Shown here: positions 25,806-35,503 of the stretch, piece after piece | Numbering within the stretch: position 1 is the first letter of the stretch | Layout of the letters: each line of letters starts with the position of its first letter | Assembly (NCBI GenBank): GCA_910584405.1 | Contig: CAJUAL010000005.1 | Location: 92,987 to 156,986 of the forward strand | Direction of reading: 5' to 3' | DNA: 64,000 nt | Origin: an uncultured Vampirovibrio sp. | Lineage (GTDB): Bacteria > Cyanobacteriota > Vampirovibrionia > Gastranaerophilales > Gastranaerophilaceae | The notes under the pieces: generated by a model | Seen by the model: the letters and a program-made list of their open reading frames with translations, nothing else | The model's database searches: none | What the model was told of the DNA's origin: nothing | Position numbers and translations under genes: made by a program

Positions 25806-26705
25806 TTACACCTGAAGATGTTTTTTTATACAAGCAAAGCTTCCTACAGCTCCAAAAAGTATACTCATTGAGAACATAACAAGTATGACTAAGCTTTGAG
25901 CGTGCGGCGGTGACGGTATCATAAAGAATTTATGAATATTCGCAAGTCCGTTTTGGACATAATTTAGCGGAATTAATGCCAAAAGTGAGCCTGCAAATCC
26001 GTAAAATGCACCCTGCATAATAAACGGAAATCTTATATACCAGTTACTTACACCCATTAGTCGCATAATTTCTATTTCATCTTTTCTTGATTGGATAACA
26101 AGTTGAATAGTATTATTAATAATTGTCACTGTTAAAAGTCCCATAATCGCGATTACAACAAGTGTAATTGTTTTTAAAACATGGTTAACAAGCTCGATTT
26201 TTGAAGCCAAATCCTTAGCATAACTCATATCTTCAACAGATGATATCTGCTTGATATTGTCAAATACAGGCTGTAAGCTTTCAGGTTTATCTACCCTGAC
26301 ATGAAGAGTGTCAGGTAGAGGATTATCAATGTTTGGCAGGCTCATTTCGTTTTTAAGTTTATTCCAAGATTCTGCTTTTGGAATTACCGTAATCAGTTCG
26401 ACATGTTCAAATTCCTGAATTTCATGCTTTACAGTGCCTATATCTGCACTGTCTTTTAGGTAGACAGAAATTTCTAAAGCGCTGCCAAGTTCTTTTGAAA
26501 ATGCCGAAATTGATAATGCTGATCGAAAGCATGCCCCGAATATCATAAGGATTGCAGCCATTGTGGTTATGATTACAATATTAACCCAGCCTGTTCTTAT
26601 AATATCGTTTAATGTTTCTTTTCCAAGTCTGTATAATATTCTTAACTCACACAGCCAATCTTTTGGTATATGTCTTTTTACGTTAGATTTTAAATTTTTA
26701 TTCAT
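25806..26705 (-). CDS. ftsX: cell division protein FtsX
   Basis: The membrane half of the FtsEX complex, which transmits ATP-driven changes to periplasmic peptidoglycan hydrolases at the septum. The 299 residues show a cytoplasmic N-terminus, a first membrane segment (WVNIVIITTMAAILMIFGA), an extracytoplasmic loop of about 110 residues (EISVYLKDSADIGTVKHEI, PLPDTLHVRV) and three C-terminal membrane helices around EIEIMRLMGVSNWYIRFPF, the FtsX signature. It overlaps the end of ftsE by eight bases, so translation is probably coupled. The hydrolase partner is not encoded in this window. Confidence 0.92.
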   Translation of the reverse strand: MNKNLKSNVKRHIPKDWLCELRILYRLGKETLNDIIRTGWVNIVIITTMAAILMIFGACFRSALSISAFSKELGSALEISVYLKDSADIGTVKHEIQEFEHVELITVIPKAESWNKLKNEMSLPNIDNPLPDTLHVRVDKPESLQPVFDNIKQISSVEDMSYAKDLASKIELVNHVLKTITLVVIAIMGLLTVTIINNTIQLVIQSRKDEIEIMRLMGVSNWYIRFPFIMQGAFYGFAGSLLALIPLNYVQNGLANIHKFFMIPSPPHAQSLVILVMFSMSILFGAVGSFACIKKHLQV

Positions 26706-27375
26706 AAGTACCTGCTTGTATATCTCTTACTACTTCTCCCTGATCCAGAGTTATAACCCTTTTTCTGAAATAATCAACCATTGTATGATCGTGTGTTGAT
26801 ACAATGACAGTAATTCCTCTTTGGTTGATTTGATCAAGAATTTGCATAATTTCCAAAGAATTTTTAGGGTCTAAGTTTCCTGTAGGTTCATCTGCAATCA
26901 AAAGCGGCGGGCCGTTTACGATTGCTCTTGCAATACCGACTCTTTGTTGTTCTCCGCCTGATAATTCGGTAGGTTTTGCGTTCTTTTTCTCGTGTAAACC
27001 TACTATTTTTAATGCTCCGTTTACTCTGGCATCAATTTCTTTACTGCTGATACCGAGTGTTCTGATAACATATGCCACGTTATCGTATACGGTTTGGTTG
27101 TTTAGTAACTTATAATCCTGAAAAACAATTCCCATGCATCTTCTCAGGTTTGGAATATTTTTGTTTGCGATGTTTGCAATATTAAGTCCGCCGATAGATA
27201 TAATTCCGCTGGTCGGTTTTTCTTCACTGTATAAAAGTTTCATCAGTGTAGATTTACCTGCGCCTGATGCCCCGACTATGAATACAAATTCTCCCGAATG
27301 TATTTCAAGGCTTACGTTTTTTAAAGCGTAATGGTCGTTTTTATATCTTTTGGTGACATTTTGAAAAGTTATCAT
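26698..27375 (-). CDS. ftsE: cell division ATP-binding protein FtsE
   Basis: The ABC ATPase of FtsEX. It is 225 residues with Walker A GASGAGKST, Q-loop FQDYKLL, signature LSGGEQQRVGIARAIV, Walker B LLIADEPTGNLD and switch His in VSTHD. DYKLL is typical for FtsE. Its start overlaps the transketolase stop as TAATG at 27375, with AGGAAA ahead of it. Together with ftsX it forms the core of this operon. Confidence 0.95.
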   Translation of the reverse strand: MITFQNVTKRYKNDHYALKNVSLEIHSGEFVFIVGASGAGKSTLMKLLYSEEKPTSGIISIGGLNIANIANKNIPNLRRCMGIVFQDYKLLNNQTVYDNVAYVIRTLGISSKEIDARVNGALKIVGLHEKKNAKPTELSGGEQQRVGIARAIVNGPPLLIADEPTGNLDPKNSLEIMQILDQINQRGITVIVSTHDHTMVDYFRKRVITLDQGEVVRDIQAGTYE

Positions 27376-28343
27376 TATATATTTCCTTGTTCTTTTTCTT
27401 GTTTATACATTGTTCTGATTCGTTTAGCCAGAGTTTTTGAATCTAATCCGTAGTATTCTACAAGTTCATCAGATTTGCCGCTTTGACCAAATTCATCATG
27501 AATACCTACTCTGTAAACTTTAGACGGATATCTGCCAGCAAGAGTTTCGCATATTGCAGAGCCTAACCCGCCGATAATTGAGTGGTTTTCAACAGTAATG
27601 GCAAATTTTGTTTTCTTAACGCTGTCAATTACGGTTTGGAAATCTAAAGGTTTTACAACAGGAACATTTATAACTTCAACAGAAATACCGTCTTCTTTTA
27701 ATTCTTCTGCTGCAAGTAATACTTCTGCAAGTGTTTCTCCGTTTGTGAAAACAGAAACATCCGTACCTTCTTCTAAAACAACGGCTTTATGAATATTAAA
27801 ATGATAATGTTCATCAAAAATATCAGGAACATTACATCTTGAAATTCTAATATACATAGGTCCGTCATGAAGTGCCGCATATTTAACGACTTCTTCGCAT
27901 TCTCTGCTGTCTGCGGGAACAATTACTGTCATATGCGGGATTCCGCGCATTAATGAAATATCTTCCAACGCCTGGTGAGTTGCTCCGTCTTCACCGACAG
28001 TGACTCCGCCGTGGGTTCCGATAAGTTTTACGTTAAAATCAGGGTAACATACCCCGTTTCTTATTTGATCGTAAGTTCTTCCCGTTACAAACATTGCAAA
28101 ACTTGCAACAAAAGGGATTTTTCCTTCTGAAGCTAAGCCCGCTGCGGTTGCAATCATGTCTTGTTCTGCAATTCCGCAGTCAAAGAATCTGTCAGGAAAT
28201 TTATCTCCAAAGATTTTTGTTTGTGTTGAACATGCCAAGTCTGCGTCCATGACAATAATTTTTTCATTAAGTTCTCCGACTTGCGCTAAAGTTTCGCCGA
28301 AGGTTTTTCTGATTGAAGTTTTTTTTGTTTTGTCTATTTTCAT
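27375..28343 (-). CDS. transketolase, C-terminal subunit
   Basis: The pyrimidine-binding and C-terminal half of a two-subunit transketolase, acting in the non-oxidative pentose phosphate pathway. It is 322 residues, with VVMDADLACST, FFDCGIAEQDMIATAAGLA (the catalytic Glu of the thiamine site), FVTGRTYDQIRN, GTHGGVTVGEDGATHQALED and a C-terminal domain ending GIHDEFGQSGKSDELV. GAGGATATAG precedes the ATG. A TGG-TAAAAT box lies further upstream. The matching N-terminal subunit is encoded 21 kb away at 49547. Here the gene leads the ftsEX operon. Confidence 0.92.
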   Translation of the reverse strand: MKIDKTKKTSIRKTFGETLAQVGELNEKIIVMDADLACSTQTKIFGDKFPDRFFDCGIAEQDMIATAAGLASEGKIPFVASFAMFVTGRTYDQIRNGVCYPDFNVKLIGTHGGVTVGEDGATHQALEDISLMRGIPHMTVIVPADSRECEEVVKYAALHDGPMYIRISRCNVPDIFDEHYHFNIHKAVVLEEGTDVSVFTNGETLAEVLLAAEELKEDGISVEVINVPVVKPLDFQTVIDSVKKTKFAITVENHSIIGGLGSAICETLAGRYPSKVYRVGIHDEFGQSGKSDELVEYYGLDSKTLAKRIRTMYKQEKEQGNI

Positions 28344-28591
28344 CTATATCCTCAAATATATCTGGCTTTTTGACCAGTTAAACCATATCCTTGATACTAA
28401 TTTTACCATAAAAACCAAATTCTATCCAACGTGTAAACTTAAAAATAGAAAACCTTGTATAGTAAGGGTTTTGGCTTTTAATGTAAAGTTTTATTAAAAT
28501 ATGAGAGAAAATTAGCAATATTTTCCCTTTACGCTCATTTAAACGGTAGAATAGTAATAGACTCAATTTTATGTAGGAAAGGAAATAGTTT

Positions 28592-29656
28592 ATGAATCAA
28601 ATTCCAGGCGTACCAATGACAAGCCCTTACATGGTACAACAACAGACACAAGTAATGCCAGTTCCACAACCGAAGTATAATGCAGTTAATATTGAAATTA
28701 ACAACCCGACAGTTGGAACACCATGTGCACCGCAACAGGCTCCTCAAATGCCTGTATATAATTATCCGCAAGCACCGGTTTATACATATCCGACAGCACA
28801 AGCTCCGGTATATTATCCGCCGGTACAAATGCCGCAATCATTTCCACCTGTAGATGCTCCTCAACAAGCTCCGCAGGTTACAGTTCCACAACCTACTGTT
28901 GTAGAACCTCAAGTAAATGTTCAAACTCAACCGGTTCCGGCTCCTGTAGTAACTGAACCTACAGCTGCTCAACCGACTCAGGAAGTACAACCTGCTGTAG
29001 AAACTGCTGAAGCTGCAAAACCTGAAGTAGTACCTTCTGAACCTGTAGCTCCTCAAGTTGATATGAACGCTTTTATCGCTAAATTAGCAAACAATGATTT
29101 TGATGTTCAAGCAGCCGGTATGGAAGATATCGCAAATTTAGTTAACGAATCACCTGAAAAAGCTACAGAATTAGTTGATTCAAAAGTGTTTGATGCTTTA
29201 ACAAACATTGTAAACTTTGACTCTTCAAAACTTGAAGATGTAACTCCTGAACAAGCTGCTGCAAGAGAAAAAGTAGCTTCAGGTAAAGATGTAACAGATG
29301 CTGATAAAGCATTAGCTGATACATTCTCACCAAAAGAACAAGCTGAAAGAAACAAAAGTTATGCATTGTTCACATCAGCCCTATTACAAAAAGTATACGG
29401 CGATGAAGTAGCTCGTTTAACAAATACAACAGTTCCTCTAACAGAATTACCTGGCGCAATGACAACTGTTGATACATTAAAAGACAACCCTAACCCGGTT
29501 GTAAGAGCATCGGCTATCGAAGCTTTAAGCTATATCCAAAACCCGGCTTACAAAAAAGACTTAACTACAGTCTTCAAAGTAGCTCAAAATGACGCAGATC
29601 AAGGTGTAGCTGAAGCAGCTAAAATCGCTCTTGATAAATTAGATCAAATCCAATAA
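28592..29656 (+). CDS. Pro/Gln-rich protein with C-terminal HEAT-like repeats
   Basis: A 354-residue protein I cannot assign. Residues 1-150 are disordered, very rich in Pro, Gln, Val and Tyr (VYNYPQAPVYTYPTAQAPVY), and lead into a Glu/Ala/Pro linker. Residues 155-354 are helical, with HEAT-like units (PNPVVRASAIEALSYIQNPA, DADQGVAEAAKIALDKLDQ). There is no signal peptide. GGAAAGGA precedes the ATG. A strong bidirectional terminator follows, so the gene is monocistronic. Use of CCx/CAA and GCT codons is smooth and suggests good expression. A scaffold role is plausible from the architecture only. Confidence 0.8.
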   Translation: MNQIPGVPMTSPYMVQQQTQVMPVPQPKYNAVNIEINNPTVGTPCAPQQAPQMPVYNYPQAPVYTYPTAQAPVYYPPVQMPQSFPPVDAPQQAPQVTVPQPTVVEPQVNVQTQPVPAPVVTEPTAAQPTQEVQPAVETAEAAKPEVVPSEPVAPQVDMNAFIAKLANNDFDVQAAGMEDIANLVNESPEKATELVDSKVFDALTNIVNFDSSKLEDVTPEQAAAREKVASGKDVTDADKALADTFSPKEQAERNKSYALFTSALLQKVYGDEVARLTNTTVPLTELPGAMTTVDTLKDNPNPVVRASAIEALSYIQNPAYKKDLTTVFKVAQNDADQGVAEAAKIALDKLDQIQ

Positions 29657-29694
29657 GTTTGATTTATAAAGAATAAAATTCCTTTCTTTAAATA

Positions 29695-29724
29695 AAATAA
29701 AGCCCCTGAAAAGGGGCTTTATTT
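29695..29724. terminator. bidirectional terminator between 28592 gene and plsC pair
   Basis: A perfect 12-bp stem (AAATAAAGCCCC / GGGGCTTTATTT) with a six-base loop between convergent genes. Confidence 0.9.
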
Positions 29725-29725
29725 A

Positions 29726-30433
29726 TTATACTAATTGTTCTTCTTTTGTTGTTATTGTTTCGGGTTTTGGTGTACAGTTTTCATACCCTGCAAGTTCCGA
29801 GATTTGTCTTGACCATTCATAAACAATTTCTTCTTCACTTAGATTGTAAGAAATCGGTGTGCCGACTTTTACTGTAACTTTTCGTCTTGTAAACGGTTTT
29901 AATTTCGGGTATCCGTTCCAATCCGCAATAGCAATCGGTACAATATCTGATTTTGCGGATTTTGCAATGGCAACAAACCCTTTTCTTATTCCTTCAAGTT
30001 TACCGTAAGGTCTTGTTCCGCCTTGCGGGAAAATTCCCAGTGACCAGCTTGTACTCACAACATCTTTTACTGTTTTAAATGTTGCAATTTCAGGCTTTGT
30101 ACGGTCAACAGCGAAGGCACCTAATCTTTTAACAAGCCAGCTCAGTTTTTCTGTCGGCTCAAAAAGTTCTTTTTTTGCCATAAACGCTATTGGTCTATAT
30201 GCTGCCAGAGCAACAAGAGGCGGATCAAATATCGATACGTGGTTTGCGGCGTATATATATTTACCGTTTTTATTTTTTCTTGTCGGAAGGTTTTCGCGTC
30301 CGACAATTTTGTAATCATAAAAAATGTTAAAGAAGTTATAAACAACTATAGACAGAAATGTCATAAAAAACATTGTTCTGAATAAGTTGTATTCTTTTGC
30401 ATACCTCCGATTGAAGTTTCTGACTTCGCTCAT
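29726..30433 (-). CDS. 1-acyl-sn-glycerol-3-phosphate acyltransferase (PlsC family), second copy
   Basis: A 235-residue membrane-associated acyltransferase for phospholipid synthesis. It has the HX4D motif in NHVSIFDPP, MAKKELF, FPQGGTRPYGK and the IVPIAI segment, plus a hydrophobic N-terminal stretch (MFFMTFLSIVVYNFFNIF). Note GGT in FPQGGTRP where the usual motif is PEGTRS. ATG 30433 has GGAGG ahead of it and lies one base past the preceding gene's stop; the longer frame to 30475 would need a TTG start. It sits in tandem with a paralogue at 30435-31115; one may act on a different acyl donor or lysolipid. Confidence 0.88.
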   Translation of the reverse strand: MSEVRNFNRRYAKEYNLFRTMFFMTFLSIVVYNFFNIFYDYKIVGRENLPTRKNKNGKYIYAANHVSIFDPPLVALAAYRPIAFMAKKELFEPTEKLSWLVKRLGAFAVDRTKPEIATFKTVKDVVSTSWSLGIFPQGGTRPYGKLEGIRKGFVAIAKSAKSDIVPIAIADWNGYPKLKPFTRRKVTVKVGTPISYNLSEEEIVYEWSRQISELAGYENCTPKPETITTKEEQLV

Positions 30434-30434
30434 A

Positions 30435-31115
30435 CTATTCTTCGCCTCCGTCGGTTTTTTCGTTATCTTCTTCAATATATTTAAATCCCGTTAATTTTTG
30501 GATTTCTTCTATCCATTTATCTTTAACCACATCAGGGTTTTTATCGTAAGGAATGATTTCACCTATATTTACAATAATTTTTCCTGTGAACGGTAATCTT
30601 TTTACTTCGTTAGTTCCGATAAGTCCGACAGGTAAAATATTACATTTAGTAAGCTTAGCCAGTCCTGCAAAACCTTTTGTAACTCCTTTGATTTCTCCCG
30701 GAACTCCTCTTGTACCTTGCGGGAACATTCCTAAAACCCAGTTACTGTCTTTGATTTGTTGAACAGTTTTGATTGTTGAAGGCCCTAGGCTCTCCCTGTT
30801 TACTGCAAATGCTCCGAGCCAGTCAATCCACCAACGTAAAAAAGGTATATCAAAAAGCTCTTTTTTTGCCATAAAAGCCACACTTCTTGGCATAACCGCT
30901 ACCATTAATGGCGGGTCAAGTGTTGACAAGTGGTTTGGACAAACTATGTAATTATTATCTTTCGGTACATTTTCAAGTCCGTTTATCTCTATTCTATAAA
31001 CCAATTTTAGTCTAATCATATATCCTATTTTACAAACTAAAAACTGGAACAGTCTTCTCCAATTATTAAATTGAGATGCTTTTCTTACTGAATACTGTTT
31101 TTTTTGTTTTGCCAT
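30435..31115 (-). CDS. 1-acyl-sn-glycerol-3-phosphate acyltransferase (PlsC family), first copy
   Basis: A 226-residue PlsC paralogue with NHLSTLDPP (HX4D), MAKKELF, FPQGTRGVPGE and ILPVGL. It acylates lysophosphatidic acid or a related lysolipid at the inner membrane. The start at 31115 has GGAGAG ahead of it. It forms a two-gene operon with the copy downstream. The C-terminal tail is acidic (EEDNEKTDGGEE). Confidence 0.9.
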   Translation of the reverse strand: MAKQKKQYSVRKASQFNNWRRLFQFLVCKIGYMIRLKLVYRIEINGLENVPKDNNYIVCPNHLSTLDPPLMVAVMPRSVAFMAKKELFDIPFLRWWIDWLGAFAVNRESLGPSTIKTVQQIKDSNWVLGMFPQGTRGVPGEIKGVTKGFAGLAKLTKCNILPVGLIGTNEVKRLPFTGKIIVNIGEIIPYDKNPDVVKDKWIEEIQKLTGFKYIEEDNEKTDGGEE

Positions 31116-31221
31116 AAATGCTCTCCAATATCTGTTATTTATATTATACATAAAAATATTAATAGGGCTATTTATTAATTATTTTTTATTGTATTATTAA
31201 AAGAAAAATAGGGAGGGATTT

Positions 31222-33501
31222 ATGACTGCATTAAAAGTATCTGATACAGCATTAGAAAATGAATTATTTAAAAGTGTTTACGAGAAGACTCCTGATTATG
31301 TTAAAAATCTTGAGTTAATGAATTTTGACAATAAAGGTGAATTTTCTTTTATTTTAAAAAAGGAATATTTAAAGCCTTATGATAAAGATATGAATCCGCA
31401 AGGGTTAAATTTGGAAGAATGGTTTGCAAATTATTCAAAAGAAGCAAAAGTATCAACTGCGGGAATCAGAGGTCCTCAAAATATTTTGTATCCGCAAGAT
31501 ACAAGATTCCCAATAAATTTAGTAGGTATTGTGCTTGCAACATTAGCAAAAGCTCTTGTTGCTAATGAAAAATACCCGAATAAACGTATTGTGAAAGTTG
31601 CAGGATGTGAAGTTCGATATAATTCAAAACTGTTTTTGGATGCTATAGCACGTATTCAAGCTGCTAACGGGATTGAAACTCTTGTTCCTGAAGATAAACA
31701 AACTATTCCGATTTGGCTTGCTTCGTTTTTAGCATTTAAATTAGATTTATTGGGCGGAGAGTATATCACATCAAGCCACGGAATCTCTGTAAAAAATGCT
31801 ACTAAGGATTTAAATTCTCAGGGCAGCCAGTATTTACCTGAGGAATCTATGGAATTTGTTAATAAAATTCGTCAGATTTTTGATGAAGTTAACGAAAAAG
31901 GTTCTTACGAAATTAAGATATCGTCTGTTGATAACCCTTTAATTAACCAAACAGCAATGAAAAATCTAAATGACGGGGTTGATTTGTATGTTGAATACTT
32001 AAAATCAGGTGTTGCTAAAGATATTAATTTGGATTTAATCAAGTCTTTTGGCTCTAAAATTGTTATTGAAAATGTAGGTGGTTCTGCTTACAGAACATTA
32101 TCCCGCGTATTAGAAAAACTCGGTATTTCTGATAAATTTGTTTGGTTTAACACTGAAGAAGACCCGTTTTTCCATTCTATCGGTAAATATGATGTTACGC
32201 CAAAGGGTGAAAAAGCTTTTTATGATTACTCTGTAGATGCTACAGTGCTTGCTAAAAAGGCTGACGGAACAAAGTTTTTCCCTGTAATTGATACCTTGCA
32301 TTATGATGAAAAACTAAAAGATTTCCCTGTCGGAACTGCGGTTTTAATTACCGACCCTGATCATGACAGGTTAACGGTTACTCAAACTGAGTCAGCTGAT
32401 AGAATCCCTGAACTTAAAAAGCTCGGAGTCGATTATATTGAACTGGGTTCAGATAGAGTTCTTACCGTATTTACTGCAAATCAGGCGTTTTTAATGCTTA
32501 TGGATTTCTGGGCTAGACAGTTAAAATCAGAAAATCTATGGTCAAATCATCCGAGATTTATGATAAAAACAACGGCTTCTGCTCTATCTTGGGACGAGTG
32601 GGCTGCGAAAAACGATGTTAAAGTCGTTAATGTTCCTGTCGGATTTAAAGAAATTGCAAACATTATGAAAAAAGTTGAGTTAAAACTTAAAAATGCTCCA
32701 AAAGAAGAAGTTGTTGTTGATGATGTTTTCGGAAATCCGATAAATCTTGGAGTGAATCCTCGCTTACTTTTTGGCGGTGAAGAATCAGGCGGAATGATTA
32801 TGGGTACGGAAGAATTGATTAAGTCTTCACATGGCAGATTTGCCGTTGCAATGAGGGAAAAAAGTGCAACAGAGGCTATTGTTGTTGCTTCAGCTTTAAT
32901 TGCAAAACTTGCTGAGGATAATACTTATTTATCTCAATATCTTGATGAGGTCTTTAATTCAAATAATATTATCGGTCGATATGATACTCGTGTTGATATC
33001 GCTTATTATAATGAATCAGAACCTGATATTAATAAATTAAAAGCCTCTAAAGTCGAAGGAGAAGCTTTAAGAACAAAAAATGACATGTTTTATCTTTCAA
33101 TGGCAATCGCAAAACGTAAGGGAAGTATTTCTTTAGATGATATCAAGCGTATTTTAAATGACAGATTCTCGATTGACGGACTTAAGTTTGATAACTTGAA
33201 ATCAATAAAATTTGTCGGTGACGGAACTTATCTTGAATTTGATGATAAATATATTGAAATTCGTCCGTCAGGAACTGATGCGAAAACAAAAGCTTACGGC
33301 GGCGGATTAAATAAAGAGAAAATCGAAAAATATGCGGGGATTTTAGGTAATTATTCGGGAGAAAGAACAACCTTGCATAAAGAACTTATCTCAGAAACAG
33401 ACTACGAAAACTGTAAATCTGACGCTATGGATTACTATCTGGCGTTTGTCGATAAGGATGCAAATAATGAACCGTTTGAGATTCCTGAATATGAGTTTTA
33501 A
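31222..33501 (+). CDS. phosphohexomutase (phosphoglucomutase/phosphomannomutase family)
   Basis: Interconverts hexose 1- and 6-phosphates. All four family motifs are present: the phosphoserine loop as SSHGISVKN (usual form TASHNP), metal loop DPDHDRL (usual DPDGDR), sugar loop GGEESGG, and phosphate loop RPSGTDAKTKAY. At 759 residues it is much longer than the usual 450-580, with extra sequence at the N-terminus (about 100 residues before VSTAGIRGPQN) and within the middle domains. AGGGAGG precedes the ATG. The gene is alone between a divergent plsC pair and a terminator. Whether glucose or mannose is the substrate cannot be told. Confidence 0.88.
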   Translation: MTALKVSDTALENELFKSVYEKTPDYVKNLELMNFDNKGEFSFILKKEYLKPYDKDMNPQGLNLEEWFANYSKEAKVSTAGIRGPQNILYPQDTRFPINLVGIVLATLAKALVANEKYPNKRIVKVAGCEVRYNSKLFLDAIARIQAANGIETLVPEDKQTIPIWLASFLAFKLDLLGGEYITSSHGISVKNATKDLNSQGSQYLPEESMEFVNKIRQIFDEVNEKGSYEIKISSVDNPLINQTAMKNLNDGVDLYVEYLKSGVAKDINLDLIKSFGSKIVIENVGGSAYRTLSRVLEKLGISDKFVWFNTEEDPFFHSIGKYDVTPKGEKAFYDYSVDATVLAKKADGTKFFPVIDTLHYDEKLKDFPVGTAVLITDPDHDRLTVTQTESADRIPELKKLGVDYIELGSDRVLTVFTANQAFLMLMDFWARQLKSENLWSNHPRFMIKTTASALSWDEWAAKNDVKVVNVPVGFKEIANIMKKVELKLKNAPKEEVVVDDVFGNPINLGVNPRLLFGGEESGGMIMGTEELIKSSHGRFAVAMREKSATEAIVVASALIAKLAEDNTYLSQYLDEVFNSNNIIGRYDTRVDIAYYNESEPDINKLKASKVEGEALRTKNDMFYLSMAIAKRKGSISLDDIKRILNDRFSIDGLKFDNLKSIKFVGDGTYLEFDDKYIEIRPSGTDAKTKAYGGGLNKEKIEKYAGILGNYSGERTTLHKELISETDYENCKSDAMDYYLAFVDKDANNEPFEIPEYEF

Positions 33502-33505
33502 TTTG

Positions 33506-33533
33506 AAAAGGGGGATTTAATTTCCCCCTTTTT
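33506..33533 (+). terminator. intrinsic terminator after the phosphohexomutase
   Basis: AAAAGGGGGA / TCCCCCTTTT stem with a seven-base loop and a T run, just before the argS promoter region (TATAAT at about 33536-33541). Confidence 0.85.
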
Positions 33534-33575
33534 ATTATATAATTATCTTATGTGAAATATAAATAAGAGGTCAGT

Positions 33576-35309
33576 ATGTTAAGAGATTATTTTTTGAATA
33601 AAATTGAAGATGCAATAGTTAAGGCAGTTGAAGCAGGTAAATTGGGACAAATGAGCGAATATACAAAAGGTTCGTTACCTGTAGAAAAACCTAAAAATCC
33701 TGATTTTGGGGATTTTGCAATAAACGTATCATCTTTAGCTCGCAGTGCAAAAATTGCACCTCCGATGATTGCAAATGCGATTGTCGAGTTTGTAGAAAAA
33801 GATGATTGCGAATATTCTGTTATTGGCGGATTTATTAACTTCAAGGCCGGTGATTCGCTTCTTGTAGATTTAATAGATGAAGTTTATTCAAAAAAAGAAA
33901 ATTTCGGACGTCCTGAAAACATTGAAAAAGAAAAAATAATTTTAGAATATATTTCTGCAAACCCTACCGGACCTTTCCATATCGGACACGGTCGCTGGGC
34001 AGCTATGGGAAGTGCTTTGGCTAATCTTTTGAAATTCTACGGTCATGATGTCTATCAGGAATTTTATATTAACGATGCGGGTTCTCAAATCCAAAAATTG
34101 GGACGTTCGCTTGTTATCAGAGTTAAACAGGAACTTGGTGTTAATATTGATTTTCCTGAAGATGAAGTTGAAAGAAAAAATTATTATCCGGGTGATTATT
34201 TAATCCCTGTTGCTAAAGCTTTCTTGGCTGAGCATACTGAATTAAAAACAGACTCTGACGTTGATGCTGTTGATTTGCAAGTCTATTGCGATTTTGCTAA
34301 AGCTTATGAAGAAAAAGTTCAACGCGATTTATTGGATAATTTCAGAGTTAAATTTGATAAGTTCTATTCTGAATTGACTTTGCATAAGTCAGGAAAAGTT
34401 GATGAGTGTGTTCAAAAACTTAAAAATAGCGGTAAAATTTATCAAAAAGAAGGTGCAGATTGGTTCAAATCCTCAGATTATGGTGATGATCAAGACCGTG
34501 TAATTAAAAAAGCCGACGGGTCAAATACTTACTTAACTGCGGATATTGCATATCACGTTGACAAGTTGGAACGCGGTTTCGACAGAATGATTAATATCTG
34601 GGGCGCAGACCACCACGGTTATGTAGCTCGCGTTAAGGCTTCTATCGAGGCTTTAGGATATGATCCGAACAAGCTTGAAGTCTTGTTAGGGCAGCTTGTT
34701 AACCTTGTAATTAACGGTAACGAAGTCCGCATGGGTAAACGTAAAAATATGGTTACATTAGAAGACTTAATTGAAGAAGTCGGTGTTGATGCTACCAGAT
34801 TTTGGATGTCTATGAGAAATATTGATACAACTTTGGACTTTGATATTGAACTTGCAAAAACAAAATCTGACGAAAACCCTGTATTTTATGTTCAATATGC
34901 TCATGCCAGAGCTTGTTCTATTATAAGAAATGCAACTAATGACAAGGTTGATACTGAAAGCGGTAAAACAATTCCTGCGGTTCTTTCTCAGGCTGAATTT
35001 GATAAGCTTGTAGGTGATTTTGATAAAAATCTTACCAAACTAACTGTTAAAGATGCAAGAAAACTTATATTAAAGCTTGAAGAGTTTAAATCTATGATTG
35101 AAACCTCAGCTAAATCTCGTCAGGTTTATACAATCTGCCGTTATGTTCAAGAGCTTGCTTCAGAGTTTCATTCGTTCTATAACTCAACAAGGGTTATTAC
35201 AGACGATTTAGAACTGACTAAATCAAGATTGGCGCTTGTTTATGCATTTAAACAAGTGTTGGCTAACGCACTTGGTATCTTGGCTGTTTCAGCCCCTGAA
35301 CGTATGTAG
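33576..35309 (+). CDS. argS: arginyl-tRNA synthetase
   Basis: Class I synthetase of 577 residues. It has an N-terminal Add-1 domain, the HIGH signature in NPTGPFHIGHGRWAAMG, an INDAGSQIQKL segment, the catalytic core (INIWGADHHGYVARVKAS), a KMSKS-equivalent loop VRMGKRKNMVTLEDL, and the C-terminal anticodon-binding helical domain ending VSAPERM. AGAGG precedes the ATG. The stop is immediately followed by the degenerate triple repeat at 35309-35474 and no clear terminator. Confidence 0.95.
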   Translation: MLRDYFLNKIEDAIVKAVEAGKLGQMSEYTKGSLPVEKPKNPDFGDFAINVSSLARSAKIAPPMIANAIVEFVEKDDCEYSVIGGFINFKAGDSLLVDLIDEVYSKKENFGRPENIEKEKIILEYISANPTGPFHIGHGRWAAMGSALANLLKFYGHDVYQEFYINDAGSQIQKLGRSLVIRVKQELGVNIDFPEDEVERKNYYPGDYLIPVAKAFLAEHTELKTDSDVDAVDLQVYCDFAKAYEEKVQRDLLDNFRVKFDKFYSELTLHKSGKVDECVQKLKNSGKIYQKEGADWFKSSDYGDDQDRVIKKADGSNTYLTADIAYHVDKLERGFDRMINIWGADHHGYVARVKASIEALGYDPNKLEVLLGQLVNLVINGNEVRMGKRKNMVTLEDLIEEVGVDATRFWMSMRNIDTTLDFDIELAKTKSDENPVFYVQYAHARACSIIRNATNDKVDTESGKTIPAVLSQAEFDKLVGDFDKNLTKLTVKDARKLILKLEEFKSMIETSAKSRQVYTICRYVQELASEFHSFYNSTRVITDDLELTKSRLALVYAFKQVLANALGILAVSAPERM

Positions 35310-35474
35310 GTACTTCGTACTGTATATTGCTACAAACAGTAACTTTCTGACTCTGACAGTTCAGCTCCGCAAGGTACTTCGTACTGTAGCTACTAACAGC
35401 CTTGTACTTTGTAAAATTGACACGCTCCGCGGGAAAGCACGGGCTACTTTCCTACCAACAGTCTTGCGCTCCGC
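35309..35474. repeat. three degenerate tandem units of about 60 bp after argS
   Basis: GGTACTTCGTACTG occurs at 35309 and 35373. CTACnAACAG occurs at 35330, 35390 and 35452, and GCTCCGC at 35364, 35424 and 35468. The region is more GC-rich than its surroundings and lies in the 194-bp gap between convergent argS and the PLD gene. I see no gene in it and cannot name the repeat. Confidence 0.6.
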
Positions 35475-35503
35475 GGGGGGATCTGTTGCAGTTACGTTGC
35501 GAG

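Noticed and set aside
28535..29056. Arg/Tyr/Cys-rich minus-strand frames under the Pro/Gln-rich gene
   Set aside because: They are antisense shadows of Pro, Gln and Tyr codons in the real gene.
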